From assembly GCF_030160655.1 (NCBI RefSeq), contig NZ_BSOT01000019.1, forward strand, positions 1 to 64,000: 64,000 nt of DNA, written 5' to 3'. Below, piece after piece: positions 53,254 to 61,307 of this stretch; position 1 is the first letter of the stretch; each line of letters opens with the position of its first letter. The notes under the pieces were generated by a model, which saw only the letters and a list, made by a program, of their open reading frames with translations, searched no databases and was not told the DNA's origin. The DNA comes from Agaribacter marinus. GTDB taxonomy: Bacteria; Pseudomonadota; Gammaproteobacteria; Enterobacterales; Alteromonadaceae. A program made the translations under genes and the position numbers.

Positions 53254-53666
53254 TGTTGATGCTACATCCTAAAACGAGACTTTAGATCTGCTTTTGCTGT
53301 ATTTATATTCTAATTATATGTAGTTAATATTAAAGGTAGTATGCGTGATTAACTACATAAAAATAAGCTTTTATTCAGAATTTTTTATTTTTGCTATTAA
53401 AAACAATTTAAAGTAACACAAATTTTTAAAAAGTAGACAAGCTTGTTCTACTAATTTTAATTGTTACAGATGCATGAAATAGCATGCACTTAATTTTCAT
53501 TAGGTAGATCTTAATGTATACTCGCGCTCAGTTGCTGCTATGAGATTAGCGTAGAGAATAACATACGAACAGTTTTAGGAAGATTGTGTGGCTTACAATT
53601 TGCTTGCACAAAAGAAATGATACTTACTATCGTACGTCGGGTACGCAAAGAAATTAAAGGAATACC
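53254..53666. promoter_or_regulatory. Divergent exopolysaccharide control region
   Basis: This 413-base AT-rich gap holds no supported gene. It contains three inverted repeats: a perfect 12-bp pair (53317-53359), an imperfect AGTAGACAAG/CTTGTTCTACT (53432-53452), and TGCATG-AAATAG-CATGCA (53471-53488). A candidate plus-strand promoter is TTTTCA (53494-53499), 17 bases, TATACT (53517-53522), about 140 bases before the beta-barrel gene, so a long leader is likely. Regulator sites here would control both the sugar transferase and the export operon. Confidence 0.5.
53317..53359. repeat. Perfect 12-bp inverted repeat near the sugar-transferase start
   Basis: TATGTAGTTAAT and ATTAACTACATA are exact reverse complements with a 19-base spacer, 64 bases upstream of the minus-strand start codon. 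No T run follows on either strand, so a terminator is unlikely. It could be an operator or a 5'-leader hairpin. Confidence 0.6.
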
Positions 53667-54881
53667 ATGTTAAAAAGACTTTCACTAGCTGTAATTATTT
53701 CCGGGCTTTGGGGAGTGAACAATGCGAATGCACAAGTAGGCCAAGATGCTTCTAGCGTCAATATGGGTCCTTTTGATTTAGTACCAAAGGTTACGACCGG
53801 ATTAGAGTATAATGACAATTTAATTCGTTCAGCTTCTGGAAGTGTTGATTCTTGGTCTTTTTTTGTTGCACCAGAATTGGGCATGTATACATCGTTAGGG
53901 GCAAGCGATTTCTCCGTCAGATATAGGCTTTCCGACAAAAATCACTTTAGTAGTTCCGAAGATGATTATACTGACCATTTGCTTGTAGCCAATGTTGACA
54001 TTGACCTAAATGCTAGGAATCGAATTCGCTCAGGTGTCAGATTTGAGGATGGGCATGACGCCAGAGGTACGGGTTTTTCTATTGGTAGCGGAGATACACT
54101 GGTCGAACCTGATCAGTACAAAAGGTCTTCTGTAGATTTCCTCTACTCTTACGGTGCAAGTGGCGCGGATGGTAGACTGAATGTAGACTTCAAAGTTGAT
54201 AATTTAGATTATGACATTGCTACATTCCAGTATCTCGCAAGAGATAGAAAAAGAACGACGCTCGGAGGTACTTTCTTCTATAGAGTTGGCCCTGCAACTG
54301 ACCTTACATTTGATGCACGAAGAAGTTACATAGATTACAAGGTTGCACTCAACCCAGCGAACCCTTTCGATAGCAAGCAAGATGAGTTTTTGGTTGGACT
54401 GAGCTGGGAAGCCACATCCCAGACATCCGGTTTTGCTAAGATTGGCTATCAAACAAAATCTTTTGACTCTAATGAACGTGATGACTTTAACGGCGTGGAT
54501 TGGGAAATAGGGATGATTTGGGAACCGGTTTCTTACTCTGAATTTACCTTTAAAACTGAGTCACAAACAAATGAGACTAATGGCGAGGGCGATTTCATTC
54601 AGGCTGACTTGTATGAATTTGCGTGGGAGCATGAGTGGTTAGCTAGATTAAGTAGCAACGTGAGACTTAATTTTAGAAATGACACATATGAAGGTGTAGC
54701 GTTGCTAGGCCAAGAACTGCGTTCTGACGACAATTTTGAAGGTGCAGTTTCTGTGAACTACGACTTTAGACGCTGGGTAAAATTTCAAGTGACTTATCAA
54801 TATACTGAACGAGATAGCAACCGGAGTTTTGTGAATTTTGATCAAAATTTATTTATGTTTAATGCATATTTGTCTCTTTAA
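53667..54881 (+). CDS. Outer-membrane beta-barrel of the polysaccharide export operon
   Basis: The 404-residue protein has a signal peptide (about 1-22, ending NANA-QV). Alternating strands rich in aromatic and charged residues then run to a final strand ending in YLSL, the usual outer-membrane barrel end. Examples are TTGLEYNDNLIRSASG and FQVTYQYTERDSN. It resembles the putative beta-barrel porin 2 group found in exopolysaccharide loci (EpsL-like). It is first in the operon, 15 bases before the Wza-like gene, which supports a role in export across the outer membrane. Confidence 0.82.
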   Translation: MLKRLSLAVIISGLWGVNNANAQVGQDASSVNMGPFDLVPKVTTGLEYNDNLIRSASGSVDSWSFFVAPELGMYTSLGASDFSVRYRLSDKNHFSSSEDDYTDHLLVANVDIDLNARNRIRSGVRFEDGHDARGTGFSIGSGDTLVEPDQYKRSSVDFLYSYGASGADGRLNVDFKVDNLDYDIATFQYLARDRKRTTLGGTFFYRVGPATDLTFDARRSYIDYKVALNPANPFDSKQDEFLVGLSWEATSQTSGFAKIGYQTKSFDSNERDDFNGVDWEIGMIWEPVSYSEFTFKTESQTNETNGEGDFIQADLYEFAWEHEWLARLSSNVRLNFRNDTYEGVALLGQELRSDDNFEGAVSVNYDFRRWVKFQVTYQYTERDSNRSFVNFDQNLFMFNAYLSL

Positions 54882-54896
54882 GTACGGCTTTTAGTT

Positions 54897-55442
54897 ATGA
54901 AAATAAACAATGTTTTTTCAAGTTTCTTTTTTGTGTGCTTGTTATTGATTGGTATGGCAGATAGTCATTCGCAAACTGACGAGAGCGATTATGTTTTGGG
55001 GCCTGGTGATGTTATTTCAATTACTGTTTTCGGACAGGGTGACTTAAGTGTTGAGGCTCGCTTATCTAATTCTGGCGTTTTGAGGTATCCATTTCTTGGT
55101 GACGTGCAACTCATTGGGAAGACCGTTGAGGAGCTAGAGCAACTTATTGATACTGGTTTGAGAGGAGATTATTTGATCGATCCTTCGGTTTCTGTTTCCG
55201 TCAAAGAATATCGTCCCTTTTTTATTAACGGAGAAGTGAAAAAGCCAGGTGGATATGCATATCAACCAGGTTTGTCTTTGGATAAAGCTATAGCCTTAGC
55301 CGGAGGGTTTACTGAGAGAGCCAATAAAACTGAGGTTTCACTCAAAAGAGTCGTTGATGGTGAAGAGGTCGTGCTGGATAAAACAGTGAATGAGACTGTT
55401 TCGCCAGGCGACATCATCACAGTCAAATCAAGATTTTTTTAA
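54897..55442 (+). CDS. Short OPX polysaccharide export protein (Wza-like)
   Basis: The 181-residue protein has a signal peptide (about 1-25), a Poly_export domain (about 32-105: YVLGPGDVISITVFGQGDLS, LRYPFLGDVQLIGKT) and one SLBB domain (about 108-178: FFINGEVKKPGGYAYQPGLS). E. coli Wza is about twice as long, with a C-terminal helix that forms the outer-membrane pore and an N-terminal lipid anchor. Both are missing here: I see no lipobox cysteine. It probably needs another outer-membrane partner, likely the barrel encoded just upstream. Confidence 0.88.
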   Translation: MKINNVFSSFFFVCLLLIGMADSHSQTDESDYVLGPGDVISITVFGQGDLSVEARLSNSGVLRYPFLGDVQLIGKTVEELEQLIDTGLRGDYLIDPSVSVSVKEYRPFFINGEVKKPGGYAYQPGLSLDKAIALAGGFTERANKTEVSLKRVVDGEEVVLDKTVNETVSPGDIITVKSRFF

Positions 55443-55470
55443 ATAGATATTTCACCTTCCGGAAAAACAG

Positions 55471-57720
55471 ATGATAAACGAAAAATCAAAACAGATAGAC
55501 GCTAAACTATTTGATGTTGATACAATAGACATTGGACAATACATACAGACGATTAAACGATATATATGGAGAATACTTGGTTTAGCGGTCTTTTTAACAA
55601 TTTTGGCGGCACTTATCGTACTCTCAATGAAACCAAGCTATACTGCTAAGGTGTCGTTGTTGATCGAAGCAGAACAGGCAAACGTTTTATCTATAGAAGA
55701 AGTTTATGGGCTTGACTCTAGTAGGAAAGAATATTTTGAAACGCAATACCAGATATTACGGTCACGACAAATTGCGGAGAGAGTAGTTGAAGAACTTAAT
55801 CTGCAAGATAATGAACATTTTAATTTAGACATTCATGCTGCTAATAAAAGTGGTTTCAAGAAAGAGCTAGAGAAAGCCTCTGACAATGTTCGTGAACTGC
55901 TTCCCTTTCTTCCTAAACAGGAGAGAAACACTCCTACGGAAGAGCAGCGACTTAGTGCTCGAAAAAATTTCGCAGTGTCAATTTTAAAAAATAGTACAAC
56001 TGTTAAGCCTATTAAAAATACGCAAGTAGTCGAAGTTTTGGTTGAAACACCCGATGCATTGCTCAGTGCTGAGTTAGCGAATAAGATTGCTGATATATAT
56101 ATTGAAAGTTATTTAGAAGCAAAGTTGGAAATGACGGAAAAAGCTACGTCATGGCTTAATGAAAGCTTACAGGAGCTTCGTAGTAAATTAGATAATGCAG
56201 AGCAAAGTCTCTCTGCATTTTATGAGTCAAATCAGGTTGTCGACATTGACGGTGTGGTTGGTTTAGCTTCCGAGCAGGTCCAACAGTTGAGTAGTCAGTT
56301 ACTAAATGCTCAAATAACTTATCAGCGTGCCGAATCTATCTACAATCAAGTAAATAGTCAGGACTCCAGTATTGAGCAATTGGCTAAAGTACCAGAAGTC
56401 TTGAATCATCCGTCAATTCAGTCAGTAAGAAAAGCGGAGATAGATGCTAGTAGCCAAGTATCTGAGCTATCTGAAGTATATGGCCCCAAGCATCCTAGGT
56501 TAGTTTCAGCTAAGGCTGAGCTTAGTTCAATTCGTCAGAGTATTGAATCTCAAGTACGTAACCTTGTATCTGGTATTAACAGCGAGTATGACACTGCCAA
56601 AACTAAAGTTGCATCTTTGCAACAGGATTTGAACAGTGCTAAGTCTGAATTGCGCCAATTGGCTAGCCTAGATAATCGTCGTAAGGTATTGCAGCGAGAC
56701 GTTGATATAAACCAGCAATTGTATGATTCATTTTTTACACGTTTAAAAGAGACTGATCAATTAGGTGGTTTTGAATCAGCAAATGCTAGAATTTTGGATA
56801 AAGCACAGCGCCCTCATTCACCGTCTAAGCCGAAAAAAGGCTTATTGATAACGGCTGCCTTCGTCTTTAGTTTTTTCTTTGGTGCATTTATGGCGTTATT
56901 GTTAGAGGCATTAAACAGCGGCATTCGTTCAGTTGACGACGTAGAGAAAAAACTATCACAACGTATGCTCGGTATTATTCCTTGGGAGCCACACAAGAAA
57001 AAAGAAAATTTGTCAGTTCGTCACTTTTTCGACCCGTCTCATCATTTATTTAGTGAGTCTGTACGAACGCTAAGAACTAGTCTGCAGTTACTTAATTTAG
57101 AAAAGACGTCGCAGACTATATTGGTGACTTCAAGTGTGCCAAAAGAAGGCAAGAGTACAGTGTCGGTTAATTTATCTTTTGCACTTGGTCAGCTTAGTAA
57201 TGTGTTACTTTTAGATACAGACCTGCGCCGTCCGTCCATTGGAAAGCTATTCGAATTACCTGGCTTTCAACCTGGAGTAGCAAATATCGTGGCAGGTACG
57301 CATACACTAGATGAGTGTGTTGTTAGGGACGAAGATGCCAACTTAGACATTCTGGCTGCCGGTACGCTACCACCAAATCCACAGGAGTTACTTGCTTCTG
57401 ATAAGTTTGCAGCGTTAATGGAGCATTTAAAAAGAAAGTATGACTATATTGTTGTTGATAGTGCTCCCACGCAAGCGGTGAGTGATGCGATAGTCGTCTC
57501 GAAGCATTGTGATTCATTAGTTTATGTCGTAAAAGCTGACAGCACGAGTGCAAAGGTAATTAACAGTGGATTGTCTAGGTTTGTTGAGATCGGCCACAGA
57601 ATTGATGGTGTAGTTCTAAATCAGGTTGATTTAAGAAAAGCTAGAAAGACTGGCGAGTACACCGGATTCTACGACCAATATGGTTACAACAGTTATGTCG
57701 GCTCTGAAGGTAAATCTTGA
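55471..57720 (+). CDS. Polysaccharide co-polymerase and tyrosine autokinase (Wzc-like)
   Basis: The 749-residue inner-membrane protein controls chain length and export. It has a Wzz-type N terminus with a first helix (about 34-52), a long periplasmic coiled-coil region (about 200-420), a second helix (about 452-475) and a cytoplasmic BY-kinase domain. Walker A is SSVPKEGKST (K561), Walker A' LLLDTDLRRP (D582), and Walker B YIVVDSAP. The C-terminal tail holds five tyrosines (730, 734, 737, 739, 742), the autophosphorylation cluster. Its stop codon overlaps the phosphatase gene. Confidence 0.92.
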   Translation: MINEKSKQIDAKLFDVDTIDIGQYIQTIKRYIWRILGLAVFLTILAALIVLSMKPSYTAKVSLLIEAEQANVLSIEEVYGLDSSRKEYFETQYQILRSRQIAERVVEELNLQDNEHFNLDIHAANKSGFKKELEKASDNVRELLPFLPKQERNTPTEEQRLSARKNFAVSILKNSTTVKPIKNTQVVEVLVETPDALLSAELANKIADIYIESYLEAKLEMTEKATSWLNESLQELRSKLDNAEQSLSAFYESNQVVDIDGVVGLASEQVQQLSSQLLNAQITYQRAESIYNQVNSQDSSIEQLAKVPEVLNHPSIQSVRKAEIDASSQVSELSEVYGPKHPRLVSAKAELSSIRQSIESQVRNLVSGINSEYDTAKTKVASLQQDLNSAKSELRQLASLDNRRKVLQRDVDINQQLYDSFFTRLKETDQLGGFESANARILDKAQRPHSPSKPKKGLLITAAFVFSFFFGAFMALLLEALNSGIRSVDDVEKKLSQRMLGIIPWEPHKKKENLSVRHFFDPSHHLFSESVRTLRTSLQLLNLEKTSQTILVTSSVPKEGKSTVSVNLSFALGQLSNVLLLDTDLRRPSIGKLFELPGFQPGVANIVAGTHTLDECVVRDEDANLDILAAGTLPPNPQELLASDKFAALMEHLKRKYDYIVVDSAPTQAVSDAIVVSKHCDSLVYVVKADSTSAKVINSGLSRFVEIGHRIDGVVLNQVDLRKARKTGEYTGFYDQYGYNSYVGSEGKS

Positions 57721-58445
57721 TTGACTTACATAGCCATATTTTGCCTGGAATCGATGACGGAGCCAAAACGCTACAAGATTCGATAGAAATGGCAAAGTAT
57801 TCAATTGAACGAGGCGTAACACATATGATGTGTACGCCTCACATTCATTTTAATAGATTTAACAACACTTATGACTCCATAGCTCATATTTTTTTTCAAA
57901 TGCTCGAGGCTGTCGCTGAGCAAGGGCTTGCACTCAAGTTGGCGTTTGGAGCCGAGGTAAGAGTTGCGCCAGAAATTATCTCTCTGGTAAAAAGCAATAC
58001 GCTTCCATATATAGGTGAAATAAATGGCAAGTCTTGTGTGTTATTAGAGTTGCCTCATAGCCACGTTCCCGCAGGTGCTGATACTTTGATAAAATGGCTC
58101 ATAGCCAATGAAGTACAACCAATAATTCCTCATCCAGAAAGAAACCGAGAAATACTCGATGACTACAACAAAGTTTTATGGCTTAAAAAATTAGGTTGCT
58201 TGTTTCAATTGACCGCGGGTGCTGTCGTGGGAAAGTTTGGTCAAGATATCCAACTACTTTCCGGTAGAATGCTAGACGACAGTCTTCCATATTATGTTGC
58301 TTCAGATATGCATAATCTGGATAAACGTGCAAATGACATGTCTGATGCATACGATTATGTCGAATCGGAATATGGGACGTCACATGCAGAATCACTATTC
58401 ATCACTAACCCAAAGACAATTACCGCAAGAGTTGATTGGCAATAA
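57717..58445 (+). CDS. PHP-type tyrosine-protein phosphatase (CpsB/YwqE-like)
   Basis: The start is a TTG inside the kinase stop (TTGA overlap); it is needed to include the metal-binding DLHSHILPGIDDGA motif, so it decides the 242-residue product. Other PHP motifs are MMCTPHIHFN, FGAEVRVAPE, IIPHPERN and SDMHN. Such enzymes remove phosphate from the tyrosine cluster of BY-kinases. In most proteobacterial capsule loci that job is done by a low-molecular-weight phosphatase (Wzb), so the PHP type here is notable. Confidence 0.88.
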   Translation: MIDLHSHILPGIDDGAKTLQDSIEMAKYSIERGVTHMMCTPHIHFNRFNNTYDSIAHIFFQMLEAVAEQGLALKLAFGAEVRVAPEIISLVKSNTLPYIGEINGKSCVLLELPHSHVPAGADTLIKWLIANEVQPIIPHPERNREILDDYNKVLWLKKLGCLFQLTAGAVVGKFGQDIQLLSGRMLDDSLPYYVASDMHNLDKRANDMSDAYDYVESEYGTSHAESLFITNPKTITARVDWQ

Positions 58446-58448
58446 CAA

Positions 58449-59198
58449 GTGTTAAAATTGAAAACGTTTTTACTAGCAATTAGGGATAGCGTTAAGGCAA
58501 TTTCTAATTATCCTCTGTTGGCTTTTATTTCACTCATTAGTGTGATGGGGTTTACTACGTCATTAAGATTTGGTCTTGCCAATATTGATTTTTATTTTGT
58601 TAAGAACTCGATTGATGAATGGCGTGCTGAACAGACAGTCCAAAGTAAAGAGTCTTTTGTCAGTACTGTTGACGCGATTTCGTCCGCTAGGCATAAACAT
58701 GCTACGCACCCATTGTATTGGGATATGACAGGGCAAGTCGTCGAATGGGGGGTCGTTAATGGTTATCTGACACATTCGCAGCTGGATAATGCCGAAAAAT
58801 TATATCTCAAAGCAACTACGCTGCGGCCTGCTTGGCCGGTTACTTGGGCCTCATTGGCAATGGTCAAATGGCGTAAACGTCAACTAGATGAGCAATTCTC
58901 TACCTATCTTGATAACGCAAATAGACTAGGGACGATGAAGCCAGAGGTTCACGTTGCTTACGCTAAAATTGGCTTGGCGCTGTACCTAGCAAATCATCCT
59001 TTTTTTAATAAAATAAGGGGTATAGTAATAAAACGGTTAATGTCTGGACTAAGACACCCAGCAAGTAGGCAGGAAATACTTAATTATATTATTAAGTATA
59101 ACCACATGCGCACGGTATGTCGTTGGGCGGAGATAAGTCAAGAAGAGTACGTCCGCTTAAATATTTTGCGCTGTGAAATTTCGAGTGCGAATCTTTAA
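58449..59198 (+). CDS. VpsP-like polysaccharide biosynthesis protein
   Basis: The 249-residue protein starts with GTG 3 bases after the phosphatase. It has an N-terminal membrane helix (about 20-45) and then a helical, TPR-like periplasmic part (DNAEKLYLKATTLRPAWPVTWASLAMVKW). This layout resembles VpsP of Vibrio-type exopolysaccharide loci. Its biochemical role is unknown. The last 42 bases overlap the oppositely oriented wzy-like gene. Confidence 0.65.
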   Translation: MLKLKTFLLAIRDSVKAISNYPLLAFISLISVMGFTTSLRFGLANIDFYFVKNSIDEWRAEQTVQSKESFVSTVDAISSARHKHATHPLYWDMTGQVVEWGVVNGYLTHSQLDNAEKLYLKATTLRPAWPVTWASLAMVKWRKRQLDEQFSTYLDNANRLGTMKPEVHVAYAKIGLALYLANHPFFNKIRGIVIKRLMSGLRHPASRQEILNYIIKYNHMRTVCRWAEISQEEYVRLNILRCEISSANL

Positions 59199-60572
59199 AC
59201 TGCTAGAAATCATTGATAATGCAATAAATAAGACAAAGTAACAGGCGTTAGCATACGCTTGAAATGGGAAATCAACTGTTGCATGAAGCATCATTCCGAA
59301 AATAGCCATTGAACATGCAAACCCTACTCCCTTAAATATAGAATTTTTACGCTTTTTCATTGCCCTAAGGCCTTTGTATAAGCTAAATAGTACTATGGCT
59401 GATAAAAGGATTGTGCCAAGTAAACCGTACTCGATAACAAACTGTAAATAATCGTTATGTGCATGGTCATAGAAACCAGAAATGTTTGACTCTTGGTAGC
59501 TCGGGAATATGCTGTAAAAACTGCCGCCACCTGTGCCGAAGACAGGGTAATCTTCTATTATTTTAGATGCTTCTTTAACTACCTCATCTCTAGATTCCTG
59601 CTCAATACTCGTTTGGACTATTCTGTCTTTGACTCGTTCAAGTCCAAAGTAGGCGCTTACTATCAGCAAATCGATAATAAATATGCTTGCTACCAATATA
59701 AGCAATCCATTACTTCTATTTCTTATTAGCGTTAATGCGAGAATTCCAGTTATTGCCATTGAAGAGAAGAATGCTGTATTCCCCATTCTGGAACGAGACA
59801 TTACTAACGCAATGACCATCACGGCAAGTGCAATACGCACCAATGCCTTGCTACTTAGCATCGTCGAAGCAAACGCTCTAAGCATATCCTTTGGCGACAC
59901 GTTTTTTTCTTTTTCAATTGACGTAACTAATAAGCCCATACCTGCACATAAGCATAGCATTAGGAAGTTTGCATAGTGGTTTTTATAAACAAAACTGCCT
60001 GTGGCGATATCGTTTACCTCTAGTCCAAAAACTAAGCTAGAGCTTGCATTCAGTAAAATTTCCAATGACCCATAGACTGCTTGAAATGTGCCGCTAGCCA
60101 CCATTGTAGTGAGTAAAAGTTTTACACGGGATTCAGTGTTGACTAATTGCAGTGTCAACATTAATAAACAAAAATAGCTGAGCAACTTAATTAGATTAAT
60201 TTTGCTCTGTCCTAAATCTGTTGATATATATCGTGAGGCGGCATTGGTCAGATCATACATTGCCGCAGAGTGCGGGGATAAGAGCTCTAGTAAAAATGAG
60301 GGCAAGGGTAAAATTTGAAAAACAGAGTAGATAATAAATGCAATCCAAATTGTTAGCATGGATATATATTTACTGACGCCGAGAAGTTTGTCTTTCCTAA
60401 GTGCCCAAGCAACATAAGTTGACACGCCAAAAATTGCTAATTGCATTATACTCCACGCCCATGGCCGATTAGAGCCGAGAGGGATGGGAAGGGAAAATAT
60501 GATCATTAATAAGCAATAAAACGACTTTTGAAGATTTGTGGTATTAGGCGTGCCACTAAAAAATTTTGTCAA
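59157..60572 (-). CDS. O-antigen ligase / Wzy-type polymerase
   Basis: The 471-residue protein has about ten to twelve membrane helices and a large periplasmic loop, the Wzy_C (O-antigen ligase/polymerase) pattern. The loop carries VFGTGGGSFYSIFPSYQ and HAHNDYLQFVIEYG, whose H-x-H-N-D motif is the family signature. In this locus it is most likely the exopolysaccharide polymerase rather than a ligase. It has its own transcription unit: a terminator lies just upstream, and it runs towards the export operon, overlapping vpsP. Confidence 0.85.
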   Translation of the reverse strand: MTKFFSGTPNTTNLQKSFYCLLMIIFSLPIPLGSNRPWAWSIMQLAIFGVSTYVAWALRKDKLLGVSKYISMLTIWIAFIIYSVFQILPLPSFLLELLSPHSAAMYDLTNAASRYISTDLGQSKINLIKLLSYFCLLMLTLQLVNTESRVKLLLTTMVASGTFQAVYGSLEILLNASSSLVFGLEVNDIATGSFVYKNHYANFLMLCLCAGMGLLVTSIEKEKNVSPKDMLRAFASTMLSSKALVRIALAVMVIALVMSRSRMGNTAFFSSMAITGILALTLIRNRSNGLLILVASIFIIDLLIVSAYFGLERVKDRIVQTSIEQESRDEVVKEASKIIEDYPVFGTGGGSFYSIFPSYQESNISGFYDHAHNDYLQFVIEYGLLGTILLSAIVLFSLYKGLRAMKKRKNSIFKGVGFACSMAIFGMMLHATVDFPFQAYANACYFVLFIALSMISSSLKIRTRNFTAQNI

Positions 60573-60586
60573 GCAAGATACCTACA

Positions 60587-60613
60587 GTAAAAAGCCCCTT
60601 CGATGAGGGGCTT
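60587..60613 (-). terminator. Terminator of the lapG-lapD-secreted protein unit
   Basis: On the minus strand AAGCCCCT and AGGGGCTT form a stem, followed by a run of five T. It lies 17 bases after the stop of the gene at 60630 and before the wzy-like start at 60572. Confidence 0.8.
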
Positions 60614-60629
60614 ATGATACATAATTTGT

Positions 60630-61220
60630 TTAGTTTGTCGAGGCTGTTGTATCGCCACCGCCAGTTCCACCAGCACCTGTTCCAGCACCTAGGGGGGCGA
60701 TTAATGTCGTCACCTCTCCACCAGCCGCTGCAGCTTCAGTAATTGTGCTTGGGTCTGCTCCAGCCTGTAAAGCAACTAATAGAGCATCTTGTGCTGGGAT
60801 TACGCCAGCTAAGGTCGCGCCATCTATCGCTTCCTGCGCAAAATTAGGATAAAGCTGAACAGCTAAAGTAACAACCTGAACGACTTTCCCAGCGTTCAAC
60901 TCGCTAAGTACCTTTACTGCATCAATTAGACTGTTAGAAAGCAACATCTCTTGAAAAAAACTTGCAGATAGCTCTTTATCAAGCGCGACTGTAGATTTTG
61001 CCTCCGCTGACAAAATTGTGGCGTTCTTTTCTAATGCAATGTCAATTGTGTTAGATACTGCGTCATTCTGACTAGCACCAGCGTCCATATCTCCCAATAT
61101 CTGTTTGTGAATCCTTGTCCCTGGCTGATTATCATCGCCGTATACTGCAAGTTGCTCTTGAGCAGCCAAAGTAAATGGCAGTATGAGGAGTAAGCAACTT
61201 ATAAAATAACGATTTAACAT
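60630..61220 (-). CDS. Secreted alanine-rich repeat protein of unknown function
   Basis: The 196-residue protein has a signal peptide (1-20, ending LAA-QE). A mature acidic region follows, then an alanine-rich helical repeat (about 112-168) in which P, A and AG recur at similar intervals (VTLAVQLYPNFAQEAIDGAT, then AGVIPAQDALLVALQAGADP). A Gly/Thr tail (177-196) closes it. No cysteine remains after the signal peptide. I do not recognise a named family. It lies 87 bases after lapD on the same strand and 58 bases before the wzy-like gene, so a matrix or adhesin role is plausible but not shown. An AAAAGG motif at 163-168 resembles LapG cleavage sites. Confidence 0.6.
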   Translation of the reverse strand: MLNRYFISCLLLILPFTLAAQEQLAVYGDDNQPGTRIHKQILGDMDAGASQNDAVSNTIDIALEKNATILSAEAKSTVALDKELSASFFQEMLLSNSLIDAVKVLSELNAGKVVQVVTLAVQLYPNFAQEAIDGATLAGVIPAQDALLVALQAGADPSTITEAAAAGGEVTTLIAPLGAGTGAGGTGGGDTTASTN

Positions 61221-61307
61221 AAAATTTCCTTAAATTAACAGCGACTCATTTACACTGTTTCTCGTATTTTACTGCTAGTGTGATTTGTAATCAATAAAGA
61301 TATTAGT

